Origin: an uncultured Bacteroidota bacterium
GTDB taxonomy: Bacteria > Bacteroidota > Bacteroidia > AKYH767-A > OLB10
Assembly (NCBI GenBank): GCA_900696575.1
Contig: CAADHD010000019.1
Coordinates: 1-48,877 of the forward strand
DNA: 48,877 bases
Direction: 5' to 3'
The notes under the pieces are model-generated. The model was not told the DNA's origin, did not search any database, and was given only the letters and a program-made list of their open reading frames with translations. Made by a program: the position numbers and the translations under genes. Positions 43,301-48,877 of this stretch are shown here, one piece after another (the first letter of the stretch is position 1; each line of letters opens with the position of its first letter).

Positions 43301-45103
43301 ATCACTGTAAATACATCAGGTACATTTACCGTAACAGTAACTACAAATGGAGTTCCTGCAACTTCAAGCCCGGTAACTGTTTCAGTTAATCCTTTACCAA
43401 CGGCCTTCATCACACCCAATGGCGCTACAACCTTTTGTTCGGGAGGAAGTGTATTATTATCTTCCAACTCTGCACAGGGATATTTATGGACTCCGGGCGG
43501 ACAAACCAATCAATCAATTACTGTTACCAGTGCAGGATCTTATACCGTTCGGGTAACGGACAATAATGGATGTTCTAACACATCGGCAGCTGTAACGGTT
43601 ACGATAAACAGTCTTCCGGTTGCTTCTATTACGGCCGGTGGCCCCACAACCTTTTGTCAGGGTGGTTCTGTTGCCTTGACTTCTTCGGCAGGTTCGGCTT
43701 ATTTATGGAGTAATGGTGCAACATCGAAAAGTATATCGGCAACTGCATCAGGTAATTACTCAGTAAGAGTAACAGGAAGCAATGGTTGTTCAGCTACTTC
43801 TGCTGTCACTTCGGTTACTGTTAATCCACTGCCTGCGGCAAGTATTTCGGCTAACGGACCGCTAACTTTCAATCAGGGTGGAAGTGTGATTTTAACGGCT
43901 ACTGCAGGCGCTTCTTATCTATGGAATCCCGGAAACCAGACCACCCAATCTATCACTGTTACCACTTCAGGTACATTTACAGTGAGAGTTACCAATTCAA
44001 ACGGTTGTTCGGCCACCAGTTCACCGGTAACAGTAAATGTAACAACGGGCACCTCTTATGCCATTATTCCGGGAGGTCCTACAACGTTTTGTCAGGGAGG
44101 TAGTGTTACCTTAACTGTTCCCTCAGGTACTTCTTATTTATGGTCAACCGGGGCTACCACACAATCCATTGTAGCCACTACATCAGGTACATACAGCGCC
44201 ACGGTGTATTCAGGCAGCAACGGTGTACCGGCAGGTCCTATTACCGTTACGGTAAATCCATTACCAAATGCAACCATTACTGCTAGTGGCTCTACCACCA
44301 TTTGTTCCGGATCTTCTGTTCAGCTTACGGCCAGCAGCGGCCAGTCATACTTATGGACACCCGGTGGACAAACAACACAAACCATCTCGGTATCATCAGC
44401 AGGATCTTACTCCGTAAGGGTAACCAACAGTTATGGTTGTTCTGCTACTTCTGCAGCCACATTCGTTTCGGTCATTTCCTGTTCATCATGTCCTGTGCCC
44501 TCCGGTCTGTTCACCGATAACATTACTTCAAGCCAGGCGCGATTAAACTGGACACCCATGTCAGGCATCACAAACTATCAGGTAAAGATCATCACCGTTT
44601 CAACAGGCTACACTTATACTACCGGATTATTCAGCGGAACCTTGAGCAACCTCACTATTGCCGTTCAACCCAATACCAAATACCGTTGGAGAATCCGCTC
44701 CTATTGTAACGGAGTTTACAGCAACTGGTCAACCTATAGTTTGTTTACAACACTTCCATTGCGGCTTTCTGATCCTCAAACCGGTTTTGATGACATATCC
44801 TGGACAAGGACAGAAACCGATCCGGCTGATTTAACAGAGGAAATCTCAGACAATGGTTGGATCAATGTAATTCCTAATCCCGTACATCAGCGTTTTAGAA
44901 TTGAGTTTGATGCTGAGGAATCATCTACAGGTGTTTTGATAATCCGCGACCTGTCAGGCAGAGTTGTTTTAAGCACTTCGCTCGAGATAGCAGAATTCTT
45001 CAATTCAAAAGAAGTATTACTGCCTGAATGTTCGCCAGGAGTCTATTCCATTCATATTATAAGCAACAGTAAGACATACATAGCTAGAATTCTGGTTAGA
45101 TAA
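40346..45103 (+). CDS. Giant T9SS-secreted multidomain protein 1 (LamG, unknown central domain, Ig repeats, FN3, type A tail)
   Basis: 1585 residues from the ATG at 40346, chosen because the signal peptide (about 1-30, 'FILGQN') follows it and a promoter lies before it. Domains in order: LamG/concanavalin-like (about 32-258); a large conserved central domain (about 270-790) I do not recognise, with N464-E465-N466-G467-E468, 'RIDGHR', 'SGPWHGW', 'FVAAGWD', 'VRPAQYLGLLK' and 'GAEFYY' (E632); a carbohydrate-binding-like beta domain (about 797-940); six Ig-like repeats of about 72 residues (948-1378); FN3 (about 1380-1470); and a type A T9SS sorting tail (about 1505-1585, 'NPVHQRFRIEF' to 'ARILVR'). 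Probably exported and surface-bound or released, acting on a polysaccharide. Enzyme activity is inferred only. A paralogue follows about 400 bases downstream. Confidence 0.9.
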   Translation: MKINQPTKLLQFLLALLVLALFSVKFILGQNYLPRSYWTFDNPSNVFSDSTGLFNLDPFYYQSGYSIGNNTGGTGVGKFMTLNSSSGYIRMGSLPTDSAFTIEFLFRPGYNFKETRFFYRLDGAITAKMNYPYIVFTTTHRSSSGAAVSDDLWIDLNGIGRKSYGYYIDGNWHHMVFKFNSNTGVKELWVDGQCPSGFSKTVSPTGYFVNNTSVNRDLLLNATINYIQYHGDYDEMAIYSYGLPANMIYKHYLDFMSNKHYSYPNAAVTVPVASAITGPIDLNEFPPGHPNVSVSVLDQLKTFPVPRYKQGHSMHPNFNWIDPLYTSSYMQPGVSNTQSSANSVTLQTELVTKFNYMLYLGYSGSVWGDAWITLANQNPSWKASTVVVRAQLGNPLVFSQSLPNDHYLQNSSGQFIDLNGNVTSQKIWRPTAPTSSYTNDGLAMRNNLINAFQSRLTRPIDFVNENGEVFPMITNAALAKDPVVTAAKNASGLGWEEFLAMKYKDHSTLPYRDQFMNLSIFNANTKFTEYRIDGHRTYQFWYEQTRFINTPINGKRYSTLDFYVKFPYNWRYWSGPWHGWQWVVESRKYEMALGDSLFSPFVAAGWDQNTETHVRPAQYLGLLKCLGMMGAEFYYPAYFNLQSSYQPPNPPPYDPKGYIWQNIVPSYAQAVSSRYEDLLRNGTILEGDVTNDPYSPQWNAYNFWTGDPQKIVVARKSRTQNRYAITGTIQPNTNMAGNAALESTAIITLDGQQLKFKVRRQGSTYIYDKTVSSAPVFYQLDEWHDYKHPYLWTKDLNYEAENFETGNSAVLIKTSVPAGTPAGDFTNFTSYISFNAVTDVTFNVEPRGTATANYYLWVRARSKNGTSTGLTVKLNGLNPKTMDCIKDTAWIWYRFDNSNSAIVYNALALQNHVLTITPTNTNIEIDKISLVTNSGAFYNNNVSPCSNMASITASGPTSFCQGGNVTLTANSGNSYLWSNGSTMQSITVNTSGTFTVTVTTNGVPATSSPVTVSVNPLPTAFITPNGATTFCSGGSVLLSSNSAQGYLWTPGGQTNQSITVTSAGSYTVRVTDNNGCSNTSAAVTVTINSLPVASITAGGPTTFCQGGSVALTSSAGSAYLWSNGATSKSISATASGNYSVRVTGSNGCSATSAVTSVTVNPLPAASISANGPLTFNQGGSVILTATAGASYLWNPGNQTTQSITVTTSGTFTVRVTNSNGCSATSSPVTVNVTTGTSYAIIPGGPTTFCQGGSVTLTVPSGTSYLWSTGATTQSIVATTSGTYSATVYSGSNGVPAGPITVTVNPLPNATITASGSTTICSGSSVQLTASSGQSYLWTPGGQTTQTISVSSAGSYSVRVTNSYGCSATSAATFVSVISCSSCPVPSGLFTDNITSSQARLNWTPMSGITNYQVKIITVSTGYTYTTGLFSGTLSNLTIAVQPNTKYRWRIRSYCNGVYSNWSTYSLFTTLPLRLSDPQTGFDDISWTRTETDPADLTEEISDNGWINVIPNPVHQRFRIEFDAEESSTGVLIIRDLSGRVVLSTSLEIAEFFNSKEVLLPECSPGVYSIHIISNSKTYIARILVR
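43188..44480 (+). repeat. Six tandem Ig-like coding repeats of about 216 bases
   Basis: In-frame repeats within protein 1, each with the pattern 'TTFCQGGSVTLT...SYLW(S/T)xG...QSITV...G(S/T)(F/Y)xVRVT...NGCSATS'. Cys pairing varies: repeats 2, 3 and 6 keep both Cys; repeats 1 and 5 lack the second (NGV); repeat 4 lacks the first (FNQGG). Similar units restart in protein 2 at about 48385. Confidence 0.9.
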
Positions 45104-45122
45104 GCTACAATTGAAAGTTAAG

Positions 45123-45157
45123 CGGGTGCTGATTATTCAGCACCCGTTTTCTTTTTT
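45123..45157 (+). terminator. Intrinsic terminator after giant protein 1
   Basis: Perfect 10-bp hairpin CGGGTGCTGA / TCAGCACCCG with a TTAT loop, followed by T-rich tail, 19 bases after the stop. Confidence 0.92.
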
Positions 45158-45500
45158 AAGGGAGAATGGTATAATATCTTTAACTAAATTAAAATTTATT
45201 ACAGTAGCAAAAACCGGGCTCCACCCTCATTGATGTTCCTCACGGCTGTGTTTTAGTAATGGCAACCTGATTAAATTCCGTTGCTGAGCAAAATTTCTTG
45301 CAAATGAAATGTTGGAGGATAAATAGTAAACTACCCGACTGAAATTGCCGTTTAATTGGTCAGTACTTTCATTTAATAATTATGACCACCACTATGAAGC
45401 CGGCACCATTAAGTTTTCAAATGCAATGCCAGTTGCAGGTTTTGAAAGAAAAATGAAAGACACCATTAAATTTTGAAGAAAATAGACACACATAAGCAAC
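45158..45500. other. Intergenic region between the two giant paralogues
   Basis: About 340 bases with no convincing gene. Near the right end a short direct repeat is visible (CACCATTAAGTTTTCAAA near 45407 and CACCATTAAATTTTGAAG near 45460). The second copy contains AAATTTTG, a partial -7 element about 25 bases before the next ATG, so the promoter of the second giant gene may lie here. No tRNA or terminator besides the one listed. Confidence 0.5.
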
Positions 45501-48500
45501 ATGAAACAACATTACAAAACGCAACTCATGAACATGGAAACCATCCTGAGAGCAGGGCTGACCATCAGTTTTCTGTTAGCACTTCTTTTTGCAGCTTCCC
45601 TGAAAGTAGCATTCAGTCAGCAGGTAATGACTCCGGTAAGGTATTACACCTTCAACGGTTCTAATCCGTCAGCAGATTCTGTCAGTTCAACTTCGTTAAA
45701 TTTTACGGCCTACGGTGGAACAGTTACTCACACAGCTAACGGAGGTATTGTTGGCAAGTATGTAAGTTTATCTACTGCCGGTGGGCTGATAGACGGTGGC
45801 ACTCTTAATCTGGATACTGCCCTTACTATTGAGTTTCTTTTCCGCAGCGGTAGCAACCCGGGTAACAATATCAATAACACTACTTTTTTCAGAAGGGGTG
45901 ACGGGTATTTTGATATTCAGTTTGAATATCCGCAGTTTCGGTTCAGAACTTATCATAAATCAAATGCTGGTTCGTATGTAAGTGACGAAATGCTTGTAGT
46001 TTTAAATGGCGTTGGCCGTAAATCGTATGGCTATTATACTGACGGCAACTGGCATCATCTTGTTTTCCGTTTCAGCGGAACGTCAGGCAAAAAAGAAATC
46101 TGGGTGGATGGACAATGTCCTGACGGTTTCAGTAAAACTGTTACTACCGGATATTTTGATAATCCATCGGGAAACAGTAAAACATTCTGGATAAGCCACA
46201 TGGTGAATTATCAGAAAATTTTAGGCGATTTGGATGAGTTGGCTGTTTACAACCGCGGTATTCCGGCATCGCTTATTTACAAACATTATTTACAGGCTCA
46301 GCAAGGGTTGCCATACAGCTTTGTTAATGATTATACAGGAACCATACCCGGAGCTTCTCCGGTTACTGCCGGTATTGATATCAACGAATTTCCAATCGGG
46401 CATCCCAACCCTACACAATCGGCCACCGAGCAATTAAGAACATATCCGGTTCCCCGTTTTAAACCGGGACATACATTATATCCCAACTTTCAATGGATAG
46501 ATCCGCATTACTTAGCCAGCCGGCTTCAACCCGGTGTTTCTGATGCAACCGCCATTCAGAACAGCCTGGATATTCAAACCGAGCTTGCCAGGAATTATAA
46601 CTACATGCTGTACATAGGGGGTGATGGAAATTTTAATACAGCCTGGAAGAATTTAGCCAATCAGAATCCACAGTGGAAAGTGGGGATGATTATTCTGCGC
46701 GCCCAGATACCTACAAGCCTCTGGAGTCAGAATCATCCCAACGATCATTACCTGCAAAATTCAAGCGGCCAGTTTCTGAATGCCAACGGTACTGTTCAGA
46801 ATGGAAAATTCTGGAGGCCAACCGCTCCTATTTCTTCTTATTCTTCTGATGGAACAACCATGAAAAGCAGGGTACAAAATGCTATTTCCGGGTTGAACCG
46901 TCAATTGGATTTAATCAACGAAAATGCAGAAGTTTTCTACTTGTATCAGAACAATGCCATGGCACTTGATCCTGTGGTTACTGCTGCAAAGAATGCTTCC
47001 GGTTTGGGCTGGCAGGAATTTTTAGCTAAGAAAGCATCAGAAAACCAGATTGATTACCGTAATACTGTGATGAGTCTTCCGCAGTTGGCCAACACCGCTT
47101 TTACAGAGTATAGAATAGATGGCCACCGCGACTGGAATTTCCGCTATGAATACATGCGCGATATTATGACACCTATCAACGGAAGAAAATATGCTACTTC
47201 TGATTTTTATGTTCGCTGGCCGAATAACTGGAAAACCTGGAGCGGCCCCTGGCACGGTTTAAAATGGATTGTGGATTCCCGTCATTATGAAATTCAGGCC
47301 GGTGATAAATTGTTCTCTCCTTTCGTAGCTGCAGGATGGGATGCCAATCCCGAAAATGATGTTCGGCCTGCACAATGGCTGGGTCTGCTGAAACTTCTCG
47401 GAATTTTCGGTGCCGAATTTTTCTATGCAGGTTATTTTAATGAAGCAGCCAGTTACATGCCTCCCAACCCTCCGCCTAACGATCCTAAAGGTTATGCATG
47501 GCAGGCTGCCATGCCCGGTTATGCACAGGCCGTTACCAGCCGTTACGAAGACATTCTTAAAGACGGCAACATCCTTCAGGGTGATATGATGAATGATTAT
47601 GTAAGCCCTACTTCACCGGGATACCAGTTCTCTGCCGGTGATGTCCGCAAGGTGGTGATGGTTCGTAAAAAAGATAATGTTAACCTTTATGCCATCAGCG
47701 GAACCATTCAGCCTAATTCCAATATGATTGGAAATGCCGAACCGGAAGGAGATGCATCCATTAGCCTGGCAGGTCAGAATCTGAAATTTAAAATACGCAG
47801 GCAGGGCAGCACTTATATTTATGACAACACCAATACTTCAGCTCCTGTCTTTTATCAGTTAGATGGATGGCATGAAGCTTCGCATCCTTCGCGATGGTCG
47901 GCTGATTTTAGTATTGAAGCAGAATTGTATGACAATACCAATACTTCGTTCAACCGCAAAACCACTGTGCCTGCAGGAACTTCTGCCGGTGATTACAGAA
48001 ACTTTACTACCTGTATTACCTATCCTGACAATCAGACTTCTTTTACTCCGCTGGAATATAATTTCACGCCACGTGTTTCTCAGCAAAGCACTTTATACTT
48101 CTGGGTACGTGCCCGTTCACGTGGCGGACAAACCGGAATGGCCGTTTCTGTTGATAATGGCGCTGCAAAAAACATTGGCTGTATCAGCGATACTAACTGG
48201 GTATGGTACCGTTTAGACGGATGTACTCAGCAACCGATCTCATTTACTTCTCTCTCCATTGCCAATCATGTTTTGCGAATTACTCCTTCTAATAATAAAC
48301 TGGAGATTGATAAAATTGCTTTGGTTGTGAGTGCCAATACCGGCTTCAATCCTCAGGGTTCAGCTTGCTCCTCCGGTGGTTCGGCTACTATAACGGCCAA
48401 TGGCTCTACTTCTTTCTGTCAGGGAGGAAGTGTAACGCTTACTGCCTCTGCAGGTACTTCTTATGTTTGGTCAAACGGTGCAACTACTCAATCTATTAAT

Positions 48501-48877
48501 GTTACCACTTCAGGCAACTATGTGGTTACGGTGCAAAACGGCAGTTCCTGTGCAGGAGTTTCTTCGCCTGTAACAGTTTCGGTTTCTTCTGCTCCCAATG
48601 CTACTATTACTCCCAATGGTTCTACTACTTTCTGTCAGGGCCAAAGTGTAATGCTTACCGCTTCATCAGGCAGCTCTTATTTATGGACTCCGGGCGGGCA
48701 AACCACTCAATCCATTACCGTATCCTCAGCAGGAAACTATTCTGTACGCGTAAGCAACAGCAGCGGATGCTCGGCCACCTCATCACCAACAACTGTAACC
48801 GTAAATTCAATTCCTTCGGCCACCATCAGCGCCAGCGGTGCTACCACCTTTTGCCAGGGCGGCAGCGTAACGCTTAC
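45501..48877 (+). CDS. Giant secreted multidomain protein 2, paralogue of protein 1 (3' end beyond window)
   Basis: Open frame of 1125 codons running off the window. Signal peptide at about 1-40 ('LLALLFAASLKVAFSQ'); Met 10 or 12 are alternative starts. Same order as protein 1: LamG-like (about 45-270, sharing 'GRKSYGYY-DGNWHH' and 'EIWVDGQCPDGFSKTV'), central domain with N473-E474-N475-A476-E477, 'RIDGHRDW', 'SGPWHG', 'FVAAGWD', 'VRPAQWLGLLK' and 'GAEFFYAGYFN' (E639), a binding-like domain (about 795-955), and Ig-like repeats from about residue 962 (two full, a third cut). The 3' FN3 and sorting tail are expected but not visible. Base usage matches protein 1, so this is an ordinary duplication. 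Confidence 0.9.
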   Translation, partial: MKQHYKTQLMNMETILRAGLTISFLLALLFAASLKVAFSQQVMTPVRYYTFNGSNPSADSVSSTSLNFTAYGGTVTHTANGGIVGKYVSLSTAGGLIDGGTLNLDTALTIEFLFRSGSNPGNNINNTTFFRRGDGYFDIQFEYPQFRFRTYHKSNAGSYVSDEMLVVLNGVGRKSYGYYTDGNWHHLVFRFSGTSGKKEIWVDGQCPDGFSKTVTTGYFDNPSGNSKTFWISHMVNYQKILGDLDELAVYNRGIPASLIYKHYLQAQQGLPYSFVNDYTGTIPGASPVTAGIDINEFPIGHPNPTQSATEQLRTYPVPRFKPGHTLYPNFQWIDPHYLASRLQPGVSDATAIQNSLDIQTELARNYNYMLYIGGDGNFNTAWKNLANQNPQWKVGMIILRAQIPTSLWSQNHPNDHYLQNSSGQFLNANGTVQNGKFWRPTAPISSYSSDGTTMKSRVQNAISGLNRQLDLINENAEVFYLYQNNAMALDPVVTAAKNASGLGWQEFLAKKASENQIDYRNTVMSLPQLANTAFTEYRIDGHRDWNFRYEYMRDIMTPINGRKYATSDFYVRWPNNWKTWSGPWHGLKWIVDSRHYEIQAGDKLFSPFVAAGWDANPENDVRPAQWLGLLKLLGIFGAEFFYAGYFNEAASYMPPNPPPNDPKGYAWQAAMPGYAQAVTSRYEDILKDGNILQGDMMNDYVSPTSPGYQFSAGDVRKVVMVRKKDNVNLYAISGTIQPNSNMIGNAEPEGDASISLAGQNLKFKIRRQGSTYIYDNTNTSAPVFYQLDGWHEASHPSRWSADFSIEAELYDNTNTSFNRKTTVPAGTSAGDYRNFTTCITYPDNQTSFTPLEYNFTPRVSQQSTLYFWVRARSRGGQTGMAVSVDNGAAKNIGCISDTNWVWYRLDGCTQQPISFTSLSIANHVLRITPSNNKLEIDKIALVVSANTGFNPQGSACSSGGSATITANGSTSFCQGGSVTLTASAGTSYVWSNGATTQSINVTTSGNYVVTVQNGSSCAGVSSPVTVSVSSAPNATITPNGSTTFCQGQSVMLTASSGSSYLWTPGGQTTQSITVSSAGNYSVRVSNSSGCSATSSPTTVTVNSIPSATISASGATTFCQGGSVTL
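48385..48877 (+). repeat. Ig-like coding repeats of giant protein 2 (array continues past window)
   Basis: Two full and one partial copy of the same 72-residue unit as in protein 1 ('TTFCQGxSVMLTASSGSSYLW'). Both complete copies keep two Cys residues (FCQ...SSC or SGC), unlike half of the copies in protein 1. Confidence 0.85.

Noticed and set aside
43188-44480. Repeat array considered as CRISPR or DNA satellite
   Set aside because: Units are about 216 bases, in frame, and encode Ig-like domains; no short identical repeats with unique spacers.
45473-45664. A short plus-strand frame overlapping the start of giant protein 2
   Set aside because: It is out of frame with the long open frame beginning at 45501, which carries a signal peptide and clear homology to protein 1; the short frame has no protein-like pattern.
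47863-48216. 117-codon plus-strand frame inside giant protein 2
   Set aside because: Shadow of the long frame, which is conserved with the paralogue over exactly this stretch.

Overview
The window reads as a chromosomal segment of a Bacteroidota (Bacteroidetes) bacterium of moderate G+C. Several independent signs agree: type IX secretion sorting domains of both types, an LpxC-FabZ fusion, a Porin_10-like barrel, zapA next to ribonuclease Y, and many promoter-like TAnnTTTG elements with few Shine-Dalgarno sites. I cannot name a genus. No prophage, transposase, CRISPR array or tRNA was seen.

Layout. The left edge is the 3' end of an rRNA operon (23S end, 5S, terminator), followed by an outer-membrane porin-like gene. 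Then come a two-gene carotenoid unit (crtB, crtI; minus), a small TfoX-like gene (plus), and a tight minus-strand operon ettA-hisS-hutH. From about 9.6 to 16 kb, minus-strand housekeeping genes follow: a DUF4907-type lipoprotein, a GT4 glycosyltransferase, aspartate kinase, both subunits of 3-oxoacid CoA-transferase, and a class A penicillin-binding protein.

From about 16 to 28.6 kb lies a surface-polysaccharide locus, minus strand except for one membrane GT-C-like gene on plus. It holds an O-antigen ligase-like and a Wzy-like polymerase, a Wzz-like protein, WecB, a hexapeptide acyltransferase, three glycosyltransferases, a methyltransferase-like protein, and a sugar 3,4-ketoisomerase/aminotransferase pair for a 3-amino-3,6-dideoxyhexose. 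It sits directly downstream of a coiled-coil gene, zapA, a candidate 6S-like RNA and rny. No Wzx flippase, initiating transferase or dTDP-glucose genes are in view.

From 31 to 39 kb are an M23 peptidase, pyrE, a NUDIX hydrolase, a small membrane protein, and the lipid A operon lpxD-lpxC/fabZ-lpxA with an overlapping ABC ATPase. After two small uncertain genes comes a secreted protein that is essentially a lone type B (CHU_C) sorting domain. The right end carries two tandem paralogous giant secreted proteins: LamG-like domain, a conserved central domain I do not recognise, a carbohydrate-binding-like segment and Ig-like repeats. The first ends in an FN3 domain and a type A sorting tail; the second runs off the window. 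This pair, with the lone CHU_C gene beside it, is the most interesting part of the window; the candidate 6S-like RNA is second.

Several starts were moved from the longest reading frame because an in-frame ATG, a promoter or a signal peptide argued for it: the 20153 glycosyltransferase, pyrE, lpxD, the first giant protein, the Wzy-like and Wzz-like genes, and two small genes.
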